Source: JACCZR01 sp035296565
GTDB lineage: Bacteria > Actinomycetota > Thermoleophilia > Solirubrobacterales > Thermoleophilaceae
Assembly: GCA_035296565.1 (NCBI GenBank)
Contig: DATHAQ010000051.1
Location: forward strand, 1 to 64,000
Length of the DNA stretch: 64,000 nucleotides
Reading direction: 5' to 3'
Shown: piece after piece, positions 10,303-19,455 of the stretch
Layout: the number at the start of each line of letters is the position of its first letter
Numbering within the stretch: the first letter of the stretch is position 1
Made by a program: the position numbers and the translations under genes
The notes under the pieces: generated by a model
What the model was told of the DNA's origin: nothing
Database searches by the model: none
Seen by the model: the letters and a program-made list of their open reading frames with translations, nothing else

Positions 10303-10448
10303 GAGCAGGCCGGCGACGAAGGCGGCGAGCGCGGCATGGGCGGGCCGCCGGCGGGGATCGAGCGCCGACCGACGCGGCGGCGCCCCGCGCGGCGATCGAC
10401 GGGGCGGCGCATCGCCGGCGACCGCCCGCGCCGGCCCCTCGGCGGCGC

Positions 10449-11057
10449 TCAGGGCCCCACCGCCTCCCGCAGCGCAGCGAAGCGCTTCTCACCGATTCCC
10501 TCGACGTCGCGCAGCTGCTCGACCGAGCGAAAGCCTCCTTTCCGCTCGCGAAACTGCACGATGCGCTTGGCGAGAGTCGGGCCGATTCCGTCCAGCTGGT
10601 CCAGCTGCTCGACCGTCGCCGACGCCAGGCTGAGCTTCGCGCCGGCGGACCCGCCGGCTCCGCCCGCGGCGGCTCCCGCGGCGTCGCCGGGCGCCGCGGC
10701 CGGCGCTCCCGCCGGCCTCTCCCCCACCTTGGGCACCTTGATCTGCTGCCCGTCCTCGACCGAGGCCGCCAGGTTCACGGCCGAGAGGTCCGCGCGGCGG
10801 AGTGGGCCTCCCGCCCGCTCAAGGGCCGCCCCCACCCGCGCGGAGCCCGGCAGCCGGTACAGCCCGGGCCGGCGCACCGCTCCTGCGACGTGTACGTACA
10901 GGCCCTGCTTCGCCGGGCCCGACGAGGGGCCGACCCTTACCGGCGGCGGCTGCGAGGGCGAGCCCCCGCCAGGGGCCAGCAGGCGCACCGCCGCGAAGAC
11001 CGCGATCGCCGCGGCCACGGCCCAGGCGACCAGCTGTCCCCGGGTGAGCTCGACCAC
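10449..11057 (-). CDS. comEA: ComEA family DNA-binding protein
   Basis: 202 aa. One N-terminal membrane anchor (residues 8-28) is followed by a Pro-rich linker, an SLBB-like domain (VHVAGAVRRPGLYRLP), a second Gly/Ala linker, and a helix-hairpin-helix pair at the C-terminus (ATVEQLDQLDGIGPTLAKRI and VEGIGEKRFAALREAVG). ComEA is the surface double-stranded DNA receptor that hands DNA to ComEC. It lies directly upstream of comEC and appears to overlap or couple with it. No other competence genes (pilus, dprA) are in view. Confidence 0.95.
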   Translation of the reverse strand: MVELTRGQLVAWAVAAAIAVFAAVRLLAPGGGSPSQPPPVRVGPSSGPAKQGLYVHVAGAVRRPGLYRLPGSARVGAALERAGGPLRRADLSAVNLAASVEDGQQIKVPKVGERPAGAPAAAPGDAAGAAAGGAGGSAGAKLSLASATVEQLDQLDGIGPTLAKRIVQFRERKGGFRSVEQLRDVEGIGEKRFAALREAVGP

Positions 11058-11135
11058 GGCGGCGAAGCTACGGCGGCGTCCGTGCGCCGAGGGTGAACGG
11101 GGTTACGAGTAGGCCAAAAGCGTCACAATGGCGCG

Positions 11136-12842
11136 GTGCGCCGGACCCTCGTGGCCCTGACCGTGCTAGCCGTCGTAGCGCCCGCGTCGGCGGCCGCTGC
11201 CCCCATCCCCGACGGACCCAGGGGAGAGGCGTCGGACTTCAGCGGCGCGCCGTTCGACTCGCGGCCGCTGCGCTCCCCCGCCCCGCCGCGACACCCGTTC
11301 ATGGCGCGGAACGACCGCTCGAACCTACACCAGGACGCCTACCAAACCGACACCTCGCGCGGCCTGGGCCCGCTCGGCCACGGGATGCGCCAGACCTCGA
11401 CGCTCAAGACGGCGGACTGCGGCTCGGTCACCTTCGACTCGCGCGGGCGCATCGTGACCGTCTGCGTCGGGTTCCTGCGGCCCACCCTCGTGGTGATGGA
11501 CCCCAATTCGCTGGCGGCGATCGAGGAGATGCCGCTGCCGCTCCGCCAGCCCAGCGCCAACCCGTTCCAGGACTTCACCGGCGGCGGCTACTTCTACCTC
11601 GACAACCGCGACCGGGCCGTCCTTGCTACCACCGACCGGCGCATCCTCGTGGTCGCCGGGGCGCGGGACGTCCAGGCCTCCTACGACATCCGCGGCGCGG
11701 TGCCGTCGGGGGACGGCGTCATCTCGACGCTGCCCGACTGGTCGGGACGCCTGTGGTTCGCCACCAAGGGAGGTGTGGTCGGCTGGGTCGACCCGCGGAC
11801 CGGAGCCGTGCGCAGCCGTGCGCTGGGCGAGCCGATCGGCAACTCCTTCGCCGTCGACGAGGAGAACGGCGTCTACATCGTCACCGACAAGGCGCTGTAC
11901 CGCTTCGAGGCGACCCCGGGCGGCATCGACACGGTCTGGCGCGAGGGCTACGCCAACGACGATCAAAAGAAGCCGGGCCAGACCCAGCGGGGCTCGGGCA
12001 CGACGCCCACCCTGTTCGGCCCCGGGTTGGCGGCGATCACCGACAACGCGGACCCGATCCGCGTCGTGGTGATGCGGCGCGGGCGAAGCACGGGCGGCCG
12101 GTCGCGCACGGTGTGCGCCACGCCGGTGTTCAGCAAGGGCGCCAGCTCGGACGACCAGTCGCTGATCGCCGTCAACCGGTCGCTCATCGCCGAGAACAAC
12201 TACGGCTACACCGGGCCGCCGTCCGTGCAATCCGGGCGCACGACCCAGCCGGGGCTCGAGCGCGTGGACGTGCGGCGCGGCCTGCGCCGCTGCCCGAAGA
12301 TCTGGAGGTCGGAGGAGCGGGCGCCGTCGGTGGTACCCAAGGTCTCGCTCGACGGCGGGCTGGTCTACACCTACACCAAGCCCCCCGGCCGCAGCGACGA
12401 CCCGTGGTACCTCACTGCGCTGAACTTTCGCAACGGCCGCACCGTGTGGAAGCAGCTTGCGGGGTACGGCCTCGGCCACAACAACAACTACGCCCCCGTC
12501 ACCATCGGACCCGACAACGGGACGGCCTACGTGGGTGCGCTCGGCGGGCTGATCGCCCTGCGGGACTCCACGCCTCCGCGTCTGCCGCGCCGGCCGCGGC
12601 TGAAGGTCAAGGCGCGCTGCGGCAACCGCCGCGTGCGCGGCCGGCTCGCCGGCATCGACGAGCCCCTGGTCCTGCGGGCGCGCATCGCGGTGCGAAAGCG
12701 CACGAGGACGGACCGCAAATCGCCCTTCCGCATCCGCTGGAAGCTGCGGCGCACGCCGCGCCGCGTGCGGGTGCGGATCGTGGCTCGGCTGCGCGACGGC
12801 CGCCTGCCGCGGCGCACGAAGACCGTGCGCTGCAGGCGCTAG
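11136..12842 (+). CDS. Secreted beta-propeller-like protein of unknown function
   Basis: 568 aa from GTG. Residues 1-21 form a Sec-type signal peptide ending ASAAAAP. The body has repeated blade-like segments (GSVTFDSRGRIVTVCVGFL, GGGYFYLDNRDRAVLAT, GVYIVTDKALYRFE, NGTAYVGALGGLIALRD) resembling PQQ/quinoprotein-type propellers. It ends in a very basic tail from about residue 480, with many Arg and paired Cys (KARCGN, TVRCRR). No catalytic motif is identifiable. The basic tail may bind the cell wall or an anionic polymer. It stands alone and is convergent with the acylphosphatase gene, 6 nt apart. Confidence 0.7.
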   Translation: MRRTLVALTVLAVVAPASAAAAPIPDGPRGEASDFSGAPFDSRPLRSPAPPRHPFMARNDRSNLHQDAYQTDTSRGLGPLGHGMRQTSTLKTADCGSVTFDSRGRIVTVCVGFLRPTLVVMDPNSLAAIEEMPLPLRQPSANPFQDFTGGGYFYLDNRDRAVLATTDRRILVVAGARDVQASYDIRGAVPSGDGVISTLPDWSGRLWFATKGGVVGWVDPRTGAVRSRALGEPIGNSFAVDEENGVYIVTDKALYRFEATPGGIDTVWREGYANDDQKKPGQTQRGSGTTPTLFGPGLAAITDNADPIRVVVMRRGRSTGGRSRTVCATPVFSKGASSDDQSLIAVNRSLIAENNYGYTGPPSVQSGRTTQPGLERVDVRRGLRRCPKIWRSEERAPSVVPKVSLDGGLVYTYTKPPGRSDDPWYLTALNFRNGRTVWKQLAGYGLGHNNNYAPVTIGPDNGTAYVGALGGLIALRDSTPPRLPRRPRLKVKARCGNRRVRGRLAGIDEPLVLRARIAVRKRTRTDRKSPFRIRWKLRRTPRRVRVRIVARLRDGRLPRRTKTVRCRR

Positions 12843-12848
12843 CGGCGA

Positions 12849-13127
12849 CTACCGGACTTCGAAGCCCGACAGGCCCTCGGGCTCCTCCTCGCCGGCCTCC
12901 AGCTTGGCCACCTCGGCACTGTCCGGGCCGCTGCCGCAGAGGTCGACCATCGCCTGCACGGCGTCGGGGTCGCCCTCGAAAACGGCCTCCACGGTGCCGT
13001 CGTCGCGGTTGCGCACCCACCCGGCAACGCCTCGGCTCTCGGCCTCGCTGCTGACGGTGTCGCGGAAGAACACGCCCTGCACTTGTCCGTGGGCCACCAC
13101 CCGGCGGCGCACCCTCTGATCGTTCAT
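12849..13127 (-). CDS. acyP: Acylphosphatase
   Basis: 92 aa, the normal size. It has the GQVQGVFFR signature with catalytic Arg22 and the WVRNRDDGTVEA block with catalytic Asn40. The enzyme hydrolyses carboxyl-phosphate bonds such as those of carbamoyl phosphate or acyl phosphates. The ATG overlaps the stop of the ureohydrolase-like gene in an ATGA junction, so the two are probably translated together; whether their substrates are linked is not known. Confidence 0.95.
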   Translation of the reverse strand: MNDQRVRRRVVAHGQVQGVFFRDTVSSEAESRGVAGWVRNRDDGTVEAVFEGDPDAVQAMVDLCGSGPDSAEVAKLEAGEEEPEGLSGFEVR

Positions 13128-13861
13128 GGCGCGGACAGTACCCGGAGCGCGAGCATCTCCCATACCAGGTTCGAGGCCAGCACCGCCGTGGTCTGCGCGG
13201 GCCCTTCGCGCTCGGGGGCGTAGCCCGTCAGCTCGAAGCCGGCGAAGGCCGTCCCGGCCAGCGAGCGCAGCAGCGTGATCGCCTCGTGCGGGAGCAGGCC
13301 GGCCACCTCGGGGGCGGCGACGGCGGGCGCGAAGGCGGGGTCGATCACATCGAGGTCGACGAGCAGCACGGCGGCCGCCCCCGCGGTGCGGGCGAGCACG
13401 CGCTGCGAGTACTCGCCGGGCCCCTGGGCGCGAAGCTCGTCGCCGGTGAGCAGGTCGAAGCCGAGCTCGCGCACGGCGTCGAGCTCCTCGGGGGCGGGCA
13501 GCGGCCCGCGGGCGCCGGCCACCACCGAGCGGTCGGGGTCGACCGTGTCCCCTCGCACCCACTCCGCCAGCCGGTCGGCCTCGGGGTGCGCGTCGAGTGC
13601 GAGCAGCGCCAGCGGTCCGTGTCGCGCGGCGTGAGCCCCGAGCGTGCCGCCTCCCACGCTGAGCGCAACGGCCCCCGCGTCGAGCCAGGGCCCTGCGTCG
13701 CCCGCGCCCCCGTCGACCGCGTCCTCGAGGACGTCGAAGGCGAGCGTCGGGTGCCAGGGCCGAAGCCCCGCCGACGCCCGGCGCAGGTCCTCGGCGCCCA
13801 GCACCACTGCGCCGGCCCGGGTGGGCTGCTCGGCGAGCGGCAGCCCGGCGAACGTGCTCAA
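13124..13861 (-). CDS. Arginase/agmatinase-superfamily protein with an altered metal site
   Basis: 245 aa from TTG; the TFAGLPLAEQ start resembles the usual opening of ureohydrolases. The DLDVIDPAFAP block (D169, D171, D174) and the LLPHEAITLLR block are clear family marks. The other two metal motifs have changed: the usual GGDH is GGGT at 70-73, losing the first His ligand, and DAHxD is DAHPE at 90-94. The substrate-binding N-terminal loops are also diverged and the protein is about 50 residues shorter than typical arginases. It may have one metal, another activity, or no catalysis. It is coupled to acylphosphatase by ATGA. Confidence 0.8.
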   Translation of the reverse strand: MSTFAGLPLAEQPTRAGAVVLGAEDLRRASAGLRPWHPTLAFDVLEDAVDGGAGDAGPWLDAGAVALSVGGGTLGAHAARHGPLALLALDAHPEADRLAEWVRGDTVDPDRSVVAGARGPLPAPEELDAVRELGFDLLTGDELRAQGPGEYSQRVLARTAGAAAVLLVDLDVIDPAFAPAVAAPEVAGLLPHEAITLLRSLAGTAFAGFELTGYAPEREGPAQTTAVLASNLVWEMLALRVLSAP

Positions 13862-13941
13862 CCCGCCACCACGCGAACGGTGCGCGGCCGGCGGTCGTCG
13901 ATGGTGCTCGACTGCGCCCAGGAGGCGGACACGGAGCGAGT

Positions 13942-14436
13942 CTAGGTCTTCGATGCCAGCGCCCGGGCCACGGCGTCGGCCGGGGAGGCGCCCTGGACGA
14001 CCCCTTCGATCTCCCACGTGCCCAGCCCGATCACGGGCACGTCGTCGCGCAGCGCGAGCGCGATCTCCGAGAGCGTCCCGTAGCCGCCCGACACCGCGAT
14101 GAGGGCATCCGACGCGCGAACCACCAGCGCGTTGCGCACCTCGCCCAGGCCCGTGGCCACCGCCACGTCGACCCACCTGTTGGCCGCGGCGCGGTCGGCG
14201 CCGGGCAGGATGCCGAGCGTGGTGCCGCCCTCGGCCTTCGAACCCCGGCACGCCGCCGCCATCACGCCGCCCCCGCCGCCGCAGACGAGCACCGCGCCGG
14301 CGCGCGCCACCTCCCTGCCTACCTGCTCGGCCGCCTCGGGCTCCTGCTCGGACGAGCCGACCACCGCCACGTAGGGGACGTGGCGCCGGGGTGCACGCCG
14401 GGCACTCGCCGGCCCGGCACCGCCGCTCGGCGGCAC
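13942..14436 (-). CDS. LOG-like Rossmann protein (TIGR00725 type)
   Basis: 164 aa from GTG, starting 1 nt after the leuS stop. VAVVGSSE opens the fold; the VCGGGGGVMAAACRGS and SGGYGTLSEIALAL blocks correspond to the nucleotide-binding and PGGxGTxxE motifs of LOG/cytokinin-riboside phosphoribohydrolase relatives. In this subfamily PGG is replaced by SGG. The family is generally thought to bind nucleotide monophosphates; the activity of TIGR00725 members is unproven. The spacing suggests translation coupled to leuS. Confidence 0.85.
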   Translation of the reverse strand: MPPSGGAGPASARRAPRRHVPYVAVVGSSEQEPEAAEQVGREVARAGAVLVCGGGGGVMAAACRGSKAEGGTTLGILPGADRAAANRWVDVAVATGLGEVRNALVVRASDALIAVSGGYGTLSEIALALRDDVPVIGLGTWEIEGVVQGASPADAVARALASKT

Positions 14437-14437
14437 C

Positions 14438-16846
14438 TCAGTCGACCACGAAGTTCACGAGCTTGCCGGGCACGACGATGGTCTTCACGATCTGGCCGCC
14501 GTCCAGGCGTGACGCCAGGCGCTCGGAGCCGCGCGCGTGCTGCTCGAGCTCTTCGCGAGTCGCGCTCGCGGGCACCATCAGGCGGTCTATCAGCTTGCCG
14601 TTGAGCTGCACGATCAGCTGGATCTCGTCGTGGGTCAGCAGGTCGGGGTCCGCCTGCGGCCAAGGCTGCTCCCAGACACGGTCGCCGGCGATGCGCTCGT
14701 AGACCTCCGACCCCAGGTGCGGCGCGAAGGGGAAGACCAGCGAGGCGGCCGTGGCCAGCGCGAAGCGCACGTGCGAGGGGTCCACCTCTTCGCGCAGGCG
14801 GTAGAGGTCGTTGACCAGCTCGATCACGGCGGCGAGCGAGGTGTGGGTCGCGAGGCGCTCGCCCAGGTCGCGCGTCACCTTGTCGATCGCCCAGTGAGCC
14901 TTTCGCACCAGGTCGCTCGGCTCGCCCTCGGGCTCGTCGGGTCCCTCGGGCGCCTCCTCGGCCGCCCGCCACAGCCGTGACAGGAAGCGATGGATGCCCT
15001 CGATCCCCTCGTCGGCCCAGTCGCCGCCCTCGGCGGGATGGCCGACGTAGAGGATGTAGCAGCGCGTGGTGTCGGCCCCGTAGCGCTCGACGTAGTCGCT
15101 GGGCGAGACCACGTTGCCTTTCGACTTGGACATCTTCGCGCCGCCGCGGGTGACCATCCCCTGGGTGAACAGCGCTTCGAAGGGCTCCTGCACGTCGAGC
15201 AGCTCGAGGTCGGCCAGGGCCTTGGTGAAGAACCTTGCGTACATCAGGTGCAGGATCGCGTGCTCGACGCCGCCGATGTACTGGTCGACGGGCATCCAGC
15301 GCGCGAGGACCTCCCGGTCCCACGGCGCCTGCTCGTTGTTGGCGTCGCAGTAGCGCAGGAAGTACCAGGACGAGTCGACGAAGGTGTCCATCGTGTCGGT
15401 CTCGCGCTCGGCCTCCCCGCCGCACCTCGGGCAGGTGGTGCGCACCCAGTCCTCGGCCGCGGCCAGCGGCGAGCGTCCCTGGGGCGCGTAGTCCTCGACG
15501 TCGGGCAACTCGACCGGCAGCTGGTCGTCGGGCACCGCCACCTCGCCGCAGTTCGGGCAGTGCACGATGGGAATCGGGCAGCCCCAGTAGCGCTGGCGCG
15601 AGAGCAGCCAGTCGCGCAGGCGGTAGTTGACAGCCCGCTCGCCCTTGCCCTCCGAGGCCAGCCAGTCGACGATCTGGTCGAAGGCCTCGCGGTTGTGTAG
15701 GCCGTCGAAGCGGCCGCTTTTCATCATCGGCCCCTCCCCGGAGAAGGGCAGCTCCTCGGCGCCGCCCACCACCTGGCGCACCGGCAGGTCGAAGCGCTGG
15801 GCGAACTGGAAGTCGCGCTCGTCGTGCGCGGGCACGGCCATGATCGCGCCGGTGCCGTACTCGGCCAGCACGTAGTCGGCCACGAACACCGGCAGCTCCT
15901 CCCCGTTGACGGGGTTGGTCACGGTCCGCCGGAGGGCCACGCCGGTCTTCTCGCGGTCCTCGGCGCCGCGCTCCTCGGCCGAGGCGGTCAGCGCGCGCTC
16001 GACGTACTCGCGCACCTCGGGGGCGTCGGACATGCGCAGCACGTCGGGGTGCTCGGGAGCCATCACGAAGAAGGTGGCGCCGAAGAGCGTGTCCGGCCGC
16101 GTGGTGAAGACCCCGTAGTCGGTGCCCAGCTCCTCGCAGCGAAAGCTCACCCGGGCGCCCTCGGAGCGGCCGATCCAGTTGCGCTGCATGGTCTTTACGT
16201 GCGCGGGCCAGTCGATGTCGTCCAGCGACTCGAGCAGCCGGTCGGCGTACTCGGTGATGCCGAAGAACCACTGCTCGAGGGAGCGCGACTCGACCATGCT
16301 GCCGCAGCGCTCGCAGCGCCCGTCGATGACCTGCTCGTTGGCCAGCACGGTCTGATCCTTGGGACACCAGTTGACCGCGGCCTCGCTGCGATAAGCCAGG
16401 CCCTGCTCGTAGAGGCGCAGGAAGATCCACTGCGTCCAGCGGTAATAGCGCGGCTCGTGTGTGCCGAACTCGCGCGTCCAGTCGATCGAGATGCCCCAGC
16501 TCTTGAACTGGCGGCGGAACTCGGCGATCGAGGCCTCGGTGGACTCGCGCGGGTGCTGGCCGGTGCGGATGGCGTGGTTCTCGGCCGGCAGGCCGAAGGC
16601 GTCATAGCCCAGCGGGTGCAGGACCCGGTAGCCGTTGCGGCGCCGGAAGTGGGCGATCGCGTCACCCACCGAATAGACCTTCAGGTGCCCGATGTGGGGC
16701 TCCCCCGATGGGTAGGGCAGCATCTCCAGGACATAGGACTTGGGCCGTTCGTCGGGCTCGTTGGTGACTTCCCAGGTGTGCTCGTCGGCCCACAGCCGCT
16801 GCCACTTGGGCTCGATCTCCTTCGGGTCGTAGACGGCGCGCGTCAA
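14438..16846 (-). CDS. leuS: Leucyl-tRNA synthetase
   Basis: 802 aa from TTG. It is a class I synthetase with the HIGH motif (PSGEPHIGHLKVYSVGD), a connective peptide with CP1 editing domain, zinc-type Cys blocks (CPNCGE, CPRCGGEA) and KMSKSKGN near residue 573. It charges tRNA-Leu. It is divergent from the coiled-coil gene across 47 bp. A possible promoter (TTGTGC, 16 nt, TACCCT) and a GGAGG-like sequence lie in that gap, but the GGAGG is too far from the start to decide it. Confidence 0.98.
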   Translation of the reverse strand: MTRAVYDPKEIEPKWQRLWADEHTWEVTNEPDERPKSYVLEMLPYPSGEPHIGHLKVYSVGDAIAHFRRRNGYRVLHPLGYDAFGLPAENHAIRTGQHPRESTEASIAEFRRQFKSWGISIDWTREFGTHEPRYYRWTQWIFLRLYEQGLAYRSEAAVNWCPKDQTVLANEQVIDGRCERCGSMVESRSLEQWFFGITEYADRLLESLDDIDWPAHVKTMQRNWIGRSEGARVSFRCEELGTDYGVFTTRPDTLFGATFFVMAPEHPDVLRMSDAPEVREYVERALTASAEERGAEDREKTGVALRRTVTNPVNGEELPVFVADYVLAEYGTGAIMAVPAHDERDFQFAQRFDLPVRQVVGGAEELPFSGEGPMMKSGRFDGLHNREAFDQIVDWLASEGKGERAVNYRLRDWLLSRQRYWGCPIPIVHCPNCGEVAVPDDQLPVELPDVEDYAPQGRSPLAAAEDWVRTTCPRCGGEAERETDTMDTFVDSSWYFLRYCDANNEQAPWDREVLARWMPVDQYIGGVEHAILHLMYARFFTKALADLELLDVQEPFEALFTQGMVTRGGAKMSKSKGNVVSPSDYVERYGADTTRCYILYVGHPAEGGDWADEGIEGIHRFLSRLWRAAEEAPEGPDEPEGEPSDLVRKAHWAIDKVTRDLGERLATHTSLAAVIELVNDLYRLREEVDPSHVRFALATAASLVFPFAPHLGSEVYERIAGDRVWEQPWPQADPDLLTHDEIQLIVQLNGKLIDRLMVPASATREELEQHARGSERLASRLDGGQIVKTIVVPGKLVNFVVD

Positions 16847-16893
16847 GGTGCGCCGAGGGTACTGACGGTGCCTCCTGGCACAATCAGGGTGCC

Positions 16894-17616
16894 ATGAGCG
16901 CTGGAGAGAGGCCGCGTGTGGCCGATGCCGCGGCGCAGCAGGTGGAGAGCATCGTCTCGGCTGCCCAGGCCGCCGCCGAGAAGATACGCGCCGAGGCCGA
17001 GCGCGACGCCGAGCAGATGCTCGCCGAGGCGCGCAGCGCCGGCCGGCGCGAGAAGGCCGAGGCGCGCGAGGAGGCGATCGCGCTCAGCGAGGAGGCGCGG
17101 CGGTCGGCGGACAAGCTCGTGGCCGACGCCCAGCGCGAGGCCGCCCTCCTGCGCGAGAAGACGCGCCGCGCCAGCGAGGAGCAGACCGCCTCGGCGAAGA
17201 AGGCCTCCGCGGAGGTGCTGGCCGAGGCTCAGGCCCTGTCGTCCGGCCTGCGGCGGCTGGGCGAGTCGCTGGGCTCGCAGGCCGAGCGCATCCTGCGCGA
17301 CGTGCAGGCGGCCCATCGGCGCATGCAGGCCGACCTGCGCCTCGAGAGCGGCGCCGGCGCCTCCTCGGCCGGTTCCGACATCCCGGAGTTCTCGCCGCGG
17401 CCCACCGCCGAGTCGCTGCCCGTGTCCTCCGACCGGCTGCGGCGCCACGAGACCACCGACCCCGGCGCCCTGACCGCCGACGAGTCCGAGCGCATCCAGC
17501 GCGCTGCCGCCGCGGCGGCAGCCGAGGAAGAGCGCCCCTCCTCGCGCCGCCCGCGCAAGCGCGGCTCTTCAGACGACCTCGACGTGCCGTCGTGGGTTGG
17601 CCGGGACACTGATTAG
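16894..17616 (+). CDS. Long coiled-coil protein, DivIVA-like architecture
   Basis: 240 aa. Residues about 10-150 form an almost unbroken coiled coil rich in Ala, Glu and Arg. The rest is a disordered Ser/Pro/Arg-rich tail. No DivIVA N-terminal membrane-binding motif is evident. The composition also resembles ATP synthase b or Wag31-type filaments, so the assignment is to architecture only. It may help organise the envelope or septum. It is convergent with modC, sharing 4 nt of stop region. Confidence 0.7.
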   Translation: MSAGERPRVADAAAQQVESIVSAAQAAAEKIRAEAERDAEQMLAEARSAGRREKAEAREEAIALSEEARRSADKLVADAQREAALLREKTRRASEEQTASAKKASAEVLAEAQALSSGLRRLGESLGSQAERILRDVQAAHRRMQADLRLESGAGASSAGSDIPEFSPRPTAESLPVSSDRLRRHETTDPGALTADESERIQRAAAAAAAEEERPSSRRPRKRGSSDDLDVPSWVGRDTD

Positions 17617-18674
17617 AGCCTGACCAGCCGCGTAGCGGTCGCCTTGAAGACAGCCTCCACGCGCCTGCCCGGCGCCAGCCCGAGCTCCCGCGCCGCGGGC
17701 TCGGTCAGTTCGGCGGCGAACGGCTGAGGGGTCGCTAGGCCGACCCGCACCCGGTTCCCCACGGCGGTCACCGACAGCACCTCGGCGGCCAGGCGGTTGC
17801 GGGCCGAGCCCGCCGGGTGCGAGCCCGCCGGGGCCAGCTCGACCTCCCAGGGAAAGACGGTGACGGCGACCGGTCCCCGGCCGGCGTCGGTGGTGGCCAC
17901 CTCACCTCCCCCGTCGAGCGCCACTGGCGTCAGCCCATTCTCGGGCTCGCCCGCGGTGCCGGTCAGGACCGCGGCGCCCGTGAAGTCGGCCACGAAGGCG
18001 GAGGCGGGCGCGGCGGCCAGCTCGCTCGCGCTTCCCCGCTGGACCACTCGGCCGGCGTCGATAACGCCCACCTCGTCGCCGAGCAGCGCCGCCTCGGCGA
18101 AGTCGTGGGTCACCAGCAGCGCCGGCACCTCGGCCTCGGCCAGCACCGCGCCCAGCTCGCGCGAGGCGGCCGCGCGCGTGCGTGCGTCGAGGGCGGACAG
18201 CGGCTCGTCGAGCAGCAAGGCCGCCGGCCGGCGCGCGAGCGCACGCGCCAGCGCCACGCGCTGGCGCTCTCCGCCCGAGAGCTCGCGCGGCGGGGCTCCC
18301 GCCCTGCCCGCCAGCCCGAAGCGCTCGAGCAGGGCCAGCGCTCGCCGGCGCCGCTCGGCGCGCGGGCCGTCCAGCGCGAAGGCCACGTTGCGCCACGTGC
18401 TCAGGTGGCCGAAAAGCGCGTAGTCCTGGAACACGTAGCCGCAGCGGCGCTCCTCGGGCGCCAGGTCCACGCCGGCGACGGTGTCGAGCCACACCCGCCC
18501 GCCGCACGCCGCGTGGCCCCGCTCGGGGCGCAGCAGCCCGGCGGCGACGCGCAGCGCGCTGGTCTTGCCCGCGCCCGACGGGCCGGCGAGCGCGAGACAG
18601 CGGCCGGCCGGCACGGCCAGCTCGATGTCCAACTCGAGCCCCCCGAGCCCCGTCTGCGCCGAGAGCTCAAGCAC
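17613..18674 (-). CDS. modC: Molybdate ABC transporter ATP-binding protein
   Basis: 353 aa. Walker A GPSGAGKTSALR is at about residues 32-43; the Q-loop region is CGYVFQDYALFGHL; the LSGGERQRVALARAL signature and Walker B with LLLDEPLSALD follow. The C-terminus carries a TOBE-type molybdate-binding domain (residues about 285-353). With modB and modA it forms the high-affinity molybdate (or tungstate) importer. Its start overlaps the modB stop by 8 nt. Confidence 0.95.
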   Translation of the reverse strand: MLELSAQTGLGGLELDIELAVPAGRCLALAGPSGAGKTSALRVAAGLLRPERGHAACGGRVWLDTVAGVDLAPEERRCGYVFQDYALFGHLSTWRNVAFALDGPRAERRRRALALLERFGLAGRAGAPPRELSGGERQRVALARALARRPAALLLDEPLSALDARTRAAASRELGAVLAEAEVPALLVTHDFAEAALLGDEVGVIDAGRVVQRGSASELAAAPASAFVADFTGAAVLTGTAGEPENGLTPVALDGGGEVATTDAGRGPVAVTVFPWEVELAPAGSHPAGSARNRLAAEVLSVTAVGNRVRVGLATPQPFAAELTEPAARELGLAPGRRVEAVFKATATRLVRL

Positions 18675-19455
18675 CGGCCAGCGTGGAGCTGCGGCCGACG
18701 AGCTTGACCGCCAGCAGCAGCGCCGCCGAGATCAGCACCAGCACAGCGGCCAGCGCGAGGGCGGCATCGAAGTCGGTGGCAAAGCGGGCGTAGATCGCCA
18801 GCGGGACGGTCTGGGTGACCCCCTGGAACGAGCCGGCGAAGATCAGCGTCGCTCCGAACTCGCCGAGCGCGCGGCCGAGCGCCAGCGCCGTGCCCGCGGC
18901 GAGCCCGGGCAGCGCGGCGGGCACCGCCACCCGCACGAACGCGCCGGCCTCCGAGGCTCCGAGGGTGCGGGCGGCGTCGAGCCAGCTGCGGTCCAGCGCA
19001 GCGAAGGCCGCCTGCGCCTGACGGATGTAGAAGGGCGAGGCCACGAAGGTCAGGGCCACGACCACCCCCGCCGTCTGCAGCGCGAGGCTGTCGCCCGTGA
19101 GGGAGCCCAGAAGGCCCGTGGGCCCCACCGAGGCCAACAGGGCGATGCCGGCCACCGCAGGCGGCAGCACCAGCGGCAGCTCGACCAGCGTGACCACCAC
19201 CGCCTTGCCCCGGAAGCTGCGCGTGGCCAGCAGGTAGGCAGCGGGCGTGCCCACCAGCACGATCAGCGCGAGGGAGGCCGCGGTGGTGCGCAGGCTCAAC
19301 ATCAGCGCATCGCGGGCTTCCGGTTGGCCTAGGCTGGCGATCAGCTCGGTGGGGCTGGTGTCGAGGAAGATCGCGGCCACCGGCAGCCCGAGAAAGATCA
19401 GGACCGCGGCCAGCGACAGACAGAGCAGCGCCGCGAACCAGGTGCCGGGGCCCAT
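18667..19455 (-). CDS. modB: Molybdate ABC transporter permease
   Basis: 262 aa with about 6 membrane helices. The EAA loop that contacts ModC is visible (DAARTLGASEAGAFVRVAVP), followed by the typical EFGATLIFAGSFQG and TQTVPLAIY blocks of ModB/CysT permeases. Its ATG overlaps the modA stop by one base, so the genes are coupled. Together with the flanking genes it imports molybdate for molybdenum-cofactor enzymes. Confidence 0.95.
   Translation of the reverse strand: MGPGTWFAALLCLSLAAVLIFLGLPVAAIFLDTSPTELIASLGQPEARDALMLSLRTTAASLALIVLVGTPAAYLLATRSFRGKAVVVTLVELPLVLPPAVAGIALLASVGPTGLLGSLTGDSLALQTAGVVVALTFVASPFYIRQAQAAFAALDRSWLDAARTLGASEAGAFVRVAVPAALPGLAAGTALALGRALGEFGATLIFAGSFQGVTQTVPLAIYARFATDFDAALALAAVLVLISAALLLAVKLVGRSSTLAGA

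Noticed and set aside
14319..16430. 703-codon minus-strand frame overlapping leuS
   Set aside because: Same strand as leuS in another frame, with compositional bias only; leuS has all class I motifs.
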